Shown: positions 1 to 7,247 of the stretch, piece after piece
How the letters are laid out: each line of letters starts with the position of its first letter
Position numbering within the stretch: position 1 is the stretch's first letter
Virus record (IMG/VR): IMGVR_UViG_3300048999_000167
Coordinates: 1-21,289 of that record
Length of the DNA: 21,289 nucleotides
From: a virus
Reading direction: 5' to 3' (one strand)
Made by a program: the position numbers and the translations under genes
The notes under the pieces: model-generated
Database searches by the model: none
Told to the model about the DNA's origin: nothing
What the model saw: only the letters and a program-made list of their open reading frames with translations

Positions 1-1285
1 CCGTGTCCGTGGTGTCGGCCGCCGCCGACAGCTTCGGCGCGGCCGGGGCCGGGGTGTCGCCCTCGAACGGGATCTGGACCTGGACGGTGTCGGTCTTCGA
101 CGTGTCCGCCTTGTCCGCCGCCGTCACCGTGTAGTTGCCCGGCGCCGTGTACACGAACTTCGACGTGGTCTTGCCGTCGCCCGGGTTGTCGACCGGCTCG
201 CCCTCGCCGAAGTCCACCGACACCGGCTTGCCGGCGTAGTCCACGACCGCGAGCGCCGTCATGTTCGTGGTGTCGGTCGCGTCCTTGGTGACCGTCAGCT
301 TCGGATCGCCGGTGGGCTCCGGCGGCGTGGTGCTGTCCTTCGGCGTGAACGTGGCGGTCGCCTTCTTCGTCGCGTCAGCAACGGACGTCACGGTGATGGT
401 CTGTTCGCCCTTGACGGTGTCGGCGTACTTGTGGCTCTGGTCGCCCTTGGGCCCGTCGGCCTCGGTCTTGGGCGTGCCGTCGCCCCAGTCCACCGACACC
501 TTGCCCGTGGGGAACCCGTCGTACGACGCCTTGACCGTCCGCCCGGCCGTGTCCGTGGTGTCGGCCGCCGCCGTCACCTTCGGCGTGCCCGGCGTCGGCG
601 TGGTGCCGCCGGACGGCGTGAACGTGGCGGTCGCCTTCTTCGTGGCGTCCGTCTCCGACACGACGGTGATCGTCTGCTCGGTGGTGACCGTGTCGGCGTA
701 GGTGTGCGTCGCCGACCCTTCCGCGGGCTGCCCGGTCGTCTTCGGGGTGCCGTCGCCCCAATCGACCGACACCGTGGTGTCGTCCGTGCCCTGGGGGAAC
801 CCGGACCACGTCACCTTGGCCGTGCGCGGGTTCGTCGCGTCCGCCTCGGCCGTGGCCTTGGGCTCGGACACCGGCCCGAACGGCACCGTCACCGTCGCGG
901 TGCCCTTGCGGGTCGGGACGTCGGCGTCCGTCGCGGTGATCGTGAACTGGCCGGCGCGAGGGTACTTGTAGGTGAGGTCACTCTTCTCCGGGCCGTCGAC
1001 CGGCGTCGACCCGTCACCCCAGTCGACCTTGACCGCGCCCTGGCCCGTGTTGTCGACGGTGGCCTTGACCGTCATGCGGGTCGTGTCGGTGGTCGCCTCG
1101 ACCGCGGTCACCTTCAGCTCGGTCGCCGGAGTGCCGCCGCCCGGGGTGAACTTGCTCTTCGTGCACTTGGTGGGGTCAGCCTTCGAGCACACCGTGATGG
1201 TCTGCTCGCCGGTGACCCCGTCGGCGTACTTGTGGGTCACGGTGCCCGTCTCGGGCCCGTCCTGCTTCGGGGTGCCGTCACCCCA
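1..1285 (-). repeat. 273-bp tandem PKD-coding repeats
   Basis: Part of the array has a DNA period of 273 bp (91 codons). A 30-base block at 341-370 recurs exactly at 614-643. A 27-base block at 1-27 recurs at 547-573, exactly two periods away. Repeats nearer the gene start are more diverged. Such near-identity suggests recent duplication or gene conversion, and the array may vary in copy number or collapse in short-read assembly. Confidence 0.85.
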
Positions 1286-1309
1286 GTCGATCGTGACCGG
1301 TCCAGCCAT
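1..1309 (-). CDS. Tandem PKD (Ig-like) repeat protein, 3' partial
   Basis: This minus-strand frame starts at ATG 1309 behind a strong Shine-Dalgarno sequence (GAGGAGAGG) and stays open for 436 codons to the window edge, so the C-terminus is missing. It is built almost only of ~90-residue PKD-like repeats. The hallmark WGDG lies at residues 9-12, 97-100, 184-187 and 275-278, with a divergent FGEG at 367-370; a further repeat is starting at the edge. Each repeat has the pattern VDWGDGTP...H.YAD...EQTITV...TATFTP. PKD/Ig-like folds are common surface modules on phage tails and capsids. No signal peptide or transmembrane segment is visible. It follows the major tail protein gene by 14 nt in another frame, and its first repeat lacks the N-terminal half, which sits at the end of that upstream gene. 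Probable role (inferred): tail-surface decoration or host-glycan contact. Coding and fold are secure; function is not. Confidence 0.85.
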   Translation of the reverse strand, partial: MAGPVTIDWGDGTPKQDGPETGTVTHKYADGVTGEQTITVCSKADPTKCTKSKFTPGGGTPATELKVTAVEATTDTTRMTVKATVDNTGQGAVKVDWGDGSTPVDGPEKSDLTYKYPRAGQFTITATDADVPTRKGTATVTVPFGPVSEPKATAEADATNPRTAKVTWSGFPQGTDDTTVSVDWGDGTPKTTGQPAEGSATHTYADTVTTEQTITVVSETDATKKATATFTPSGGTTPTPGTPKVTAAADTTDTAGRTVKASYDGFPTGKVSVDWGDGTPKTEADGPKGDQSHKYADTVKGEQTITVTSVADATKKATATFTPKDSTTPPEPTGDPKLTVTKDATDTTNMTALAVVDYAGKPVSVDFGEGEPVDNPGDGKTTSKFVYTAPGNYTVTAADKADTSKTDTVQVQIPFEGDTPAPAAPKLSAAADTTDT

Positions 1310-1323
1310 GGTTGCGCCTCTCC

Positions 1324-2745
1324 TCAGCTCTGGGTGTTGTTGACCGTGACCTTGGCCGTGCGGCCGGTCGTGTCCGTGGTGTCCTTGGTCACCGACACCT
1401 GGGGGCCGGTGGTGGGGGTGCCGCAATCCGAACCGAGCGTCAACGCCACCGTCCGGCCGGACGGGTCCGACGGGTCCGCGATCGGCGGGCACACCTTGGG
1501 CGCCTCGCTGCCACTGCATGGCACCTGGATGGCGTCACGGGACCGGAACCGGGTCTGGTCGGCCCGGCGGACGCTGACGGTGTAGATCGAGGCCGCGCTG
1601 TAGGTGTACGCGAGGTTCGCGACACCGCCCGACTTCGACGCGTCGAACTGCTGGGGGTCCTTGCCGTCGCCCCAGTCGATGAGACCGATACCGGTGGACT
1701 GCGGCGGCAGCGTCACCTTGGCCCGGATCTTGAGCGGGTTCGTCGCGTCGTTCGCGCACGACAGCTCGATGACCGGCTCGTCCGCCGGAAGCGGCACGGT
1801 GATCTGCTTCGACGCCGACACCACCGGCGTCTGCTTGTCGCGCACGACGACCGTGTACGTGCCGTCTTGCCCGTACGGGTGGGTGACCCACCGGCCTTCG
1901 ATGGACTCCTCGGGGATCGACCCGTCACCCCAGTCGATCATCACCGGGCCGAAGCCGTGGTTGTCGACGAACATGCGCACCGTGCGCCGCGGGTCCTCGT
2001 TCGGCAGACCCGTGATCATCAGCTCGGCGGGGTCCGGCGTCGGCCGGTCGACGGGCTGTGCGCCGCACTCGGGCTCGGGCGGGCGCACGGTCGTCGTGAA
2101 CAGCCGGTAGTGCGCCTTCTTCGGCACCGGCTTGAGCAGACGCCCCGGCACGTTGTTCGCGTCCAGCTGGACGTTGTACGGGCCCCGCCGCCAGTTGTTC
2201 CCGATCTTGGTCCGGCCGGTGAACGTGAACGACACGGCGTCATTCCCGATCTCAAGATCACCAGGGGCGCCGCCGACGTTCCACGGCAACAGGAGATAGC
2301 CCCACGCGCCTTGCGCCTCCTGGCCGACGCACGAGTCGGTCTCGCCGTAGACGTCCATCCACAGCTCCAGGCTGAAGCCCGTGGAACAGTCCAGGTCGCC
2401 GATCGCGTCGTACCCCACCACGTCGCCCTGGTTGTCCAGGACCTTCTCCCACGTGGGGTTCACCATCTGCACCAAGTCGGGGTCGACGGCGCAGAAGTCC
2501 ATCTCGACCGTGTACCACTTGAGCTGGTCACACGCCTTTTCCGAGATGCACGTCTTGCCGTTGGCCTTGGTGACGCTGACCTCTGCGCCGTCCTCGGTCT
2601 CGGCCGACATCTTGACCGTGACGAACCCGTCGGTGGTGACCTGGTTCCCGTCCCCGTACTGGGGCTGGCCGCACGAGTTCAGGCGGGTGACCCGTAGTGC
2701 GTTGCCGCGCAGGTACGACGGGCACTCGGTTTCGGTGCCGTTCAT
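1324..2745 (-). CDS. Major tail (tube) protein with C-terminal PKD domains
   Basis: 473 aa; ATG 2745 preceded by GGAGACAGG and overlapping the upstream stop as ATGA. Residues 1-235 resemble actinophage major tail subunits as I recall them: an N-terminal CPSYLRGNALRVTRLNSCG, then a DGFV strand near 39, a QLKWYTVEMDF strand near 75, VNPTWEKV near 95, GYLLLPWNVGG near 149, FTFTGRT near 173 and GPYNVQLD near 188. Two PKD domains follow, with DWGDG at 271-275 and 357-361. The C-terminus carries two consecutive N-terminal half-repeats (ADPSDPSGRTVALT, then KDTTDTTGRTAKVTV) and stops. The protein would polymerise into the tail tube with Ig-like domains projecting outward, a known arrangement in siphophages. 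Several cysteines in the core are notable. Assignment of the core rests on recognised sequence pattern and gene order, not on a database search. Confidence 0.8.
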   Translation of the reverse strand: MNGTETECPSYLRGNALRVTRLNSCGQPQYGDGNQVTTDGFVTVKMSAETEDGAEVSVTKANGKTCISEKACDQLKWYTVEMDFCAVDPDLVQMVNPTWEKVLDNQGDVVGYDAIGDLDCSTGFSLELWMDVYGETDSCVGQEAQGAWGYLLLPWNVGGAPGDLEIGNDAVSFTFTGRTKIGNNWRRGPYNVQLDANNVPGRLLKPVPKKAHYRLFTTTVRPPEPECGAQPVDRPTPDPAELMITGLPNEDPRRTVRMFVDNHGFGPVMIDWGDGSIPEESIEGRWVTHPYGQDGTYTVVVRDKQTPVVSASKQITVPLPADEPVIELSCANDATNPLKIRAKVTLPPQSTGIGLIDWGDGKDPQQFDASKSGGVANLAYTYSAASIYTVSVRRADQTRFRSRDAIQVPCSGSEAPKVCPPIADPSDPSGRTVALTLGSDCGTPTTGPQVSVTKDTTDTTGRTAKVTVNNTQS

Positions 2746-3098
2746 CCTGTCTCCGTTCCGTTGCTGCGCGGCCCGTGCCGCTCGTTGTGCGTGTGGTCGG
2801 GCCCGGCCGGTGCGGCATCCGGTCGGGCTCTGTTCGGGCAGGAGGGACGCCCCACGTTCGGCGGTGCGGGGGCGGTAACAAGCGGCGGCGGCACGCACTC
2901 GGCGGCCGGGTCGTCGTCGACGACACCGGCCATCAACCGGGCACGCTCGTACACCTGGACGTGCCATTCGTCCGGCACCTCGACCCCGAGGCGCTCCCCG
3001 CCGGTGTCGAGCTGCACATGCTCCTTGCCGCACACGTCGATCGCCGCGGCGGCCACCGTCCCCAGCGGAATCCGGTTCGAGGCAGGCACGAACGTCAT
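2742..3098 (-). CDS. Small protein in head-tail region, unknown function
   Basis: 118 aa. ATG 3098 overlaps the stop of the upstream 284-aa gene (ATGA) and its own stop overlaps the major tail start (ATGA), so it is translationally locked between the two. The N-terminal 60 residues look folded (TFVPASNRIPLG..., IDVCGKEHVQLD, VEVPDEWHVQVYERARLM). The remaining C-terminus is Pro/Ala/Arg-rich and probably disordered. Position between capsid and tail genes suggests a head-tail joining or tail-completion component, but no diagnostic motif is visible and the product may be something else. Confidence 0.75.
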   Translation of the reverse strand: MTFVPASNRIPLGTVAAAAIDVCGKEHVQLDTGGERLGVEVPDEWHVQVYERARLMAGVVDDDPAAECVPPPLVTAPAPPNVGRPSCPNRARPDAAPAGPDHTHNERHGPRSNGTETG

Positions 3099-3949
3099 CG
3101 CGTGGCCACCGCCTCGCTCATGTCGACGAGGACTCCGGCCATGAGGCAGTCGTGGTCGATCGCGTACGGGCGCTCGGCCAACACGGTGCGCGTGTTGGTG
3201 GTGTCCTGGAACGCCTCGTACGTGCGGATACCGGCCCGATGGATACGGACCGAGCCGGTCGCGAACAGCCAGAACCGGCCGCCGTACTGGCGGCCCGGCG
3301 CGCCTTCGGTGTCGCGTACGCCGGTGGTGTCGAACGGGTTGTCCAGATACCCGGCGCCGAACGCCACCCGGGATCCCAACCGGGTGCGTTGGATCGGCGC
3401 GGTGTCCGCGGTGCGCTGCAACACGCGCCCCAGATACGGCGACGTCCACCGTGGCGCATGCAGCGTGAGCGCGCCCCCGTAGCGGGTTTCGCCCCACTGC
3501 TCCAGCACGCCGACCGCGTACGCCAACGCGACCGCGTCATCATCGAGCGGCCGGCCGAGATGATAGGCGTCTCCCCCGAGGACCTCGCGGGAGAAGTACT
3601 CCTCGACGGTCTTCGGCTCGACAAGCTCCAGCCGCCGCCGGGCGATGAGTTCGGCCTCCTCGAACCCGAGCGCGTTGCATTCGGCCCGCACATACGCGGC
3701 GAACGGATCCGAGCCGGGCACGGTGTTGATGCCTTCGGGGTGCTGCTTGGCGTGGTCACGGGCCGGGTGCGGGCTGCACATGCCTTTGACGTAGCCGCCG
3801 GTGGCACACGCGTCGGTGTCCCATTCGACGCCGCCGATCTCCCACTTGCCGTCACCGTCGATGATCTCGGCCACGGAAAACAGCCCGAACCGGTACGGCT
3901 CAAGTACCGGCGGGACGGTCAGCAGTTTGTTCGGTGCAAGCGCGCTCAC
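3095..3949 (-). CDS. Conserved-looking virion-region protein downstream of capsid
   Basis: 284 aa with GTG start at 3949; AAGGAGG lies 11 nt upstream. The N-terminus (LLTVPPVLEPYRFGLFSVAEI) is followed by a Cys-containing segment around WDTDACATGGYVKGMCSPHP, a long helix-rich middle (FEEAELIARRRLELVEPKTVEEYF) and a C-terminal beta-rich part containing FWLFATGSVRIHR and AERPYAIDHDCLMAGVLVDMSE. I recall similar proteins directly after the major capsid gene in actinophages, without a settled function. Location points to a capsid-associated or head-tail connection role (inference). It is coupled to the next gene by an ATGA overlap. Confidence 0.8.
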   Translation of the reverse strand: MSALAPNKLLTVPPVLEPYRFGLFSVAEIIDGDGKWEIGGVEWDTDACATGGYVKGMCSPHPARDHAKQHPEGINTVPGSDPFAAYVRAECNALGFEEAELIARRRLELVEPKTVEEYFSREVLGGDAYHLGRPLDDDAVALAYAVGVLEQWGETRYGGALTLHAPRWTSPYLGRVLQRTADTAPIQRTRLGSRVAFGAGYLDNPFDTTGVRDTEGAPGRQYGGRFWLFATGSVRIHRAGIRTYEAFQDTTNTRTVLAERPYAIDHDCLMAGVLVDMSEAVATR

Positions 3950-4023
3950 CCCGTGGTCGCCCTCCTTCAGGCGGGCCCCCCGCCCGGACGGGACAGGGGG
4001 TCACGACGGTCAAGAAGGACGGG

Positions 4024-6282
4024 TCAGGCCGGGCAGGGGACCGCGGCCGGAAGCAGCTTGCCGCCGGGCGCCGGGGGCCGCTTGTCGCAGTCGACCTCGA
4101 TGTGCGAGCCCGACAGACCGTTCGCGCACAGGTCGAGCTCGATGACGTACGAGTCGAGGCAGCGCTTGCACACCATCCAGCCCTCCTCGGTGAAGAGGCC
4201 GGTGTACACGTTCTTGATCAGCGAGGCGTGGTCGTAGATGCCATCGAGGATGATCACGTCGTCGGACAGCTCGAAGAAGGTCCCCGACGGGTAGAGCATG
4301 AGCTTGACGTTGTTGGGCCACCGCATCGGGATGGGGCCGCCGAACCCGCCCGGGTTCATGGGGTGTTCGAAGCTGTCCTGCCAGTCGTACACGTACTGCG
4401 GGTTCACCCCGCAATTCCGCAAGTAGCCGTCGATCTGGGAGTCCGAGATCGACCACCGGTTGTCGATGCCGAGCTTCTTCCTCAGGTCGCTCTTGAGGAC
4501 ACCGCGGATCCAGAACGGTGCGATCATCTCCAGCGTGCCGCCGCCGGACTGCGACAGCCGGTCCCGGTAGCGCTGGTACTGGACCTGGAGCTCCAGAATG
4601 CTCAGCAGCGACTCGACGGCGCCGGGGCCGTGCGGGTCGACGACCGGGTCCGTGGGGTTGGTGCCCGGCCGGGGGCCGGGGATGATGACCCGCTCCGACA
4701 GGGCCTCCATGCGCGCGAGCTTCTTCGCGTTCTGCTTGTGCGCGTGGATCAGCAGCGCGCCCTCGAAGAACTGCTGCACCCGCTCCGGCCAACCGCGCTC
4801 CATCAGAATCGGCGTCCTGATGCACAGGCCGTCGACGTCCATGCGGCACTCGGTCCACTCCTGCGGGCACGGCACCTCGACACACCGCTTCTCACGCCCG
4901 GCGATGACCTCTTCCTCGGTCAGCTCGAACCCGATCGACGACCACACCGCAGCCCAGTCGAAATCGGCCGGGTACCGGATGCCGCCACGCTGGGTCTGGA
5001 TCTGCGGAAGGGTGATGAGGCCTTCCTGCGTCATGCGGATCGGGCACAGGTCGTACAGCTGCTCCGACGGCGCGCACCAGCCCGCGGACGCCGTGAGCGA
5101 GCCGCCCGGGAGACGGGTCTCGTCACAGGCGTGGTCGATCTTCTCCTTGACGTCCGTGGAGTTGCGGCCGTCCTGGATGCGGAACTCTTCCGGCATGTGG
5201 CGCTGGATGCGGGCGATGCCCACACGGGTGCGGTCACCGTCCCGTCCCGAGTTCACGTTGCCGGTGACCATCGGCATCATGCGGACTTCCCACGCGTTCG
5301 CCAGTCCGGCCAGCCCGTTGTCGATCGGGTTCCCGGCGGCGAAGCCGGGGACGTCGGCAGCGGCCACGAGGCTGAAGGTGGGGGCGGCCGGGGCGTGGGC
5401 CTGGGCCGGAAGGTTGTCGGGTGCGGTGTGTCCCAGCGGGACCGGGGTGTTTGTGTTCACGGAGGCGTGCACCACTTCAGGCGTCGGGGCGGGGGAGACA
5501 ACGGGAACAGCGGGGTCGGCGGCGGGTGCGTCGTCGGTGGACGGTTCGGCGGCGGCCGGGTCGGTCGTCGGGTCAGCGGCAGGCGCGGCGGGCGCTGCTG
5601 GGGGCTGGTCGTCGGCCAACTGGGGGGCGGCGGGCTCCGGGTCGACCGCAGGGGCAGGCGCACCGGCCGGCGCAGCGGGCGCCGTCGGGGCGGCCGGGGG
5701 TTGGCCGTCGGCGAGCTGGGGCGCGGCCGGTGCGGCGGGCGCCGGGTTGCCGTCGGTCGCGAGCGCGGCCAGGCCGTCGTCTACCGGGATGTCTCCCTCG
5801 GCGGGCACGTCCGTGAGGTCGGGCACCGGAACGTCCCCCACGGGGGCGTCTGCGGGCACGGTGGTGTCGTCTACGGGTGCCGTGTCATCCGGGGCCGCCG
5901 TCGGGTCGGCGGTCGGGTCGGTGCCGTCACCCGCGCCGGTGTCGTCGCCACCGGAGGCGACGGCCTCGATGGCGTCGATGTTCTGCTTCAGGCCCTCGAT
6001 CTTCTGGCCGATCTCCTGCGCACGCGCCGCCTGTGCGGCCTGCGCCTGCACCAACACGTCCACGGCGTCGGCGACTTGGCCGAGCTGTTCGAGCTGGTTG
6101 ACGATCTCGGCCGACAGATCTCCGCCGCCGTCGCCGTACATCTCCTCGAACAGATCAGAGATCTGCTGGCTGATGTCGGTCGCCGGGACGTTGGCCGACG
6201 CGACAGCGTCGGTGATGGCGCTTCCATGCTCCTCTGGCGGCAAATCGGCCAGCGTCTGGAGGAGTCCTTTGACGAAGCTCAC
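4024..6282 (-). CDS. Major capsid protein fused to scaffold-like N-terminus
   Basis: 752 aa. I place the start at GTG 6282, preceded by GGGAG about 9 nt upstream, rather than the in-frame upstream ATG at 6339. Residues 1-108 are helical and coiled-coil-like (DISQQISDLFEEMYG, EIVNQLEQLGQVADAVDVL, EIGQKIEGLKQNIDAIEA). Residues ~110-315 are an Asp/Pro/Ala linker containing two copies of APQLAD (QLAD at 189-192 and 221-224). Residues ~316-752 match the actinophage HK97-fold capsid type: GWCAPSEQLYDLC, TQRGGIRYP, EEEVIAGREKRCVEVPCP, EGALLIHAHKQNAKKL, MIAPFWIRGVLKSDLRKKLGI and GVNPQYVYDWQD. The N-terminal part most likely acts as a built-in scaffold removed by the maturation protease encoded upstream; the removal is inferred. 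Capsid identity is from recognised motifs and position. Confidence 0.85.
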   Translation of the reverse strand: MSFVKGLLQTLADLPPEEHGSAITDAVASANVPATDISQQISDLFEEMYGDGGGDLSAEIVNQLEQLGQVADAVDVLVQAQAAQAARAQEIGQKIEGLKQNIDAIEAVASGGDDTGAGDGTDPTADPTAAPDDTAPVDDTTVPADAPVGDVPVPDLTDVPAEGDIPVDDGLAALATDGNPAPAAPAAPQLADGQPPAAPTAPAAPAGAPAPAVDPEPAAPQLADDQPPAAPAAPAADPTTDPAAAEPSTDDAPAADPAVPVVSPAPTPEVVHASVNTNTPVPLGHTAPDNLPAQAHAPAAPTFSLVAAADVPGFAAGNPIDNGLAGLANAWEVRMMPMVTGNVNSGRDGDRTRVGIARIQRHMPEEFRIQDGRNSTDVKEKIDHACDETRLPGGSLTASAGWCAPSEQLYDLCPIRMTQEGLITLPQIQTQRGGIRYPADFDWAAVWSSIGFELTEEEVIAGREKRCVEVPCPQEWTECRMDVDGLCIRTPILMERGWPERVQQFFEGALLIHAHKQNAKKLARMEALSERVIIPGPRPGTNPTDPVVDPHGPGAVESLLSILELQVQYQRYRDRLSQSGGGTLEMIAPFWIRGVLKSDLRKKLGIDNRWSISDSQIDGYLRNCGVNPQYVYDWQDSFEHPMNPGGFGGPIPMRWPNNVKLMLYPSGTFFELSDDVIILDGIYDHASLIKNVYTGLFTEEGWMVCKRCLDSYVIELDLCANGLSGSHIEVDCDKRPPAPGGKLLPAAVPCPA

Positions 6283-6305
6283 TACAGAGCACTCCCATAC
6301 AGGAA

Positions 6306-6332
6306 TTCGTATGCGGTGCTCCGGCCCATCAA
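6306..6332 (-). promoter_or_regulatory. Possible promoter for the major capsid gene
   Basis: On the minus strand a TTGATG box (6327-6332) and a TACGAA box (6306-6311) are separated by 15 nt, in an unusually AT-rich stretch between a terminator and the capsid start. The short spacer makes this weak. A strong separate promoter for the most abundant virion protein would fit the layout. Confidence 0.3.
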
Positions 6333-6418
6333 CCAGCAAGCATCGGACAAGATATCTGAAAGATCACTAAAAACACCCACATCGGGGCGTTTCGGCGAGT
6401 GGGGTACTGCGCACGGGC

Positions 6419-6457
6419 GAGGCCCCGACCGTCACGCGTTGGAACGGTCGGGGCCTC
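6419..6457. terminator. Terminator-like hairpin before the capsid gene
   Basis: Perfect 14-bp stem (6419-6432 with 6444-6457) and an 11-nt loop, placed 10 nt after the stop of the 78-aa gene. There is no T-run, as is common in high-GC actinobacteria. It separates the portal/protease transcript from the capsid/tail transcript, possibly only partly. Confidence 0.75.
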
Positions 6458-6467
6458 GCTGTTCGTG

Positions 6468-6704
6468 TCACGCCGCGGTCTTGCCCGTCAGGTCTTCGAG
6501 CACGGCGTTCGTCACCGGGTCCACGCGCTCCAGCGTCGTGCCCGGCAGCTGGCTGTGGTCCGAGATGGCCCGGTTGATGTCCTGATAGAACACCTGGGCG
6601 CCGTCGTCGTACGTCAACCGGATGGCCTCCGCGACGCCCTGTGCGTTCACGCGGTGACCGAGTGCGTTACGCGGACCACCGCCGCAACTGGTGCAATTTC
6701 CCAT
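6468..6704 (-). CDS. 78-aa protein with N-terminal CxxC motif
   Basis: ATG 6704 with GGAAGG 8 nt upstream. The N-terminus MGNCTSCGGG carries a CTSC pair close to a GPRNALGH segment. The rest has a short strand pair (AIRLTYDDGAQVFYQDI) and ends TGKTAA. A single CxxC could bind metal on dimerisation or be redox-active; this cannot be told from sequence. It lies between the secreted protein and the terminator upstream of the capsid gene. Function unknown. Confidence 0.75.
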   Translation of the reverse strand: MGNCTSCGGGPRNALGHRVNAQGVAEAIRLTYDDGAQVFYQDINRAISDHSQLPGTTLERVDPVTNAVLEDLTGKTAA

Positions 6705-6741
6705 GACAGAGACCTTCCGAGTCGAAAGCGCCCAAACCGGA

Positions 6742-7221
6742 CTACTCGGTGATCTTACGACCGCCCTTCACCTGAACCCGCGTCAGCGTGCCCGACCCGG
6801 TCCCTGTCGCCTTCATCGACGCCACACTCCCCGACGACCCGCACGTGAACTGCGTGACGACGAACCCGTCCGGCAACCCGGCCGCCGCCGTCGTCACCCC
6901 GTTGCGCGTCTCGCGGACCACCCGCACGGAATCCTCGGTGAACGACTGCACCCGCTCCTTGTCGGGCGACACGTAGTTCGTCACCACCCGCGCCCGCTCG
7001 CCGCCCTTGCCGAACGTCACCCGCACGTTCTTCGAGATGGTGTTCCGCCCCGACCGCACCTTCACCGTCCCGTCGAACACCCCCGACGAGAAGGCCGCAC
7101 CCGTACCGCCACACACCGACTTCGGAGGCGTCGGCGCCGCTTCGGCGTGCACCTGGGACCCCATGGCGAGCGCGCACACCAACGCCGCCGCCGTGGTCAA
7201 CACCCGCGTGTCTCTGATCAT
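6742..7221 (-). CDS. Secreted protein with signal peptide, unknown function
   Basis: 159 aa. ATG 7221 is preceded by GAGG about 8 nt upstream, only 26 nt after the maturation-protease stop. Residues 1-28 form a classical Sec signal peptide: a basic start (MIRDTR), a hydrophobic core (VLTTAAALVCALAMG) and a VHA-like cleavage site. The mature part is beta-rich and Ser/Gly/Thr-rich with two cysteines (KSVCGG and FTCGSS) that could form a disulfide outside the membrane. No catalytic motif is recognised. A secreted protein inside the structural operon is unusual. It may be a lysogenic-conversion type cargo gene, a superinfection-exclusion factor or an exported lysis helper; all are inference. Confidence 0.8.
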   Translation of the reverse strand: MIRDTRVLTTAAALVCALAMGSQVHAEAAPTPPKSVCGGTGAAFSSGVFDGTVKVRSGRNTISKNVRVTFGKGGERARVVTNYVSPDKERVQSFTEDSVRVVRETRNGVTTAAAGLPDGFVVTQFTCGSSGSVASMKATGTGSGTLTRVQVKGGRKITE

Positions 7222-7247
7222 GTCGATTCCTCTGCTCGATCCGGCCG

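Noticed and set aside
1-1309. CRISPR array
   Set aside because: The regular repeats are 273 bp apart and encode PKD domains; they are protein repeats.
1310-1345. Canonical -1 frameshift site joining the tail protein and PKD-array ORFs
   Set aside because: The required -1 frame is open, but no X-XXY-YYZ heptamer is present near the stop, so I report only the split domain, not a demonstrated frameshift.
431-2697. Two long plus-strand open frames opposite the PKD genes
   Set aside because: Translations are Arg/Gly-rich mirror products of the repeat-coding strand; the minus strand carries recognisable domains.
3934-6585. 883-codon open frame on the plus strand
   Set aside because: Antisense to the major capsid gene, low-complexity Arg-rich translation, no ribosome site.
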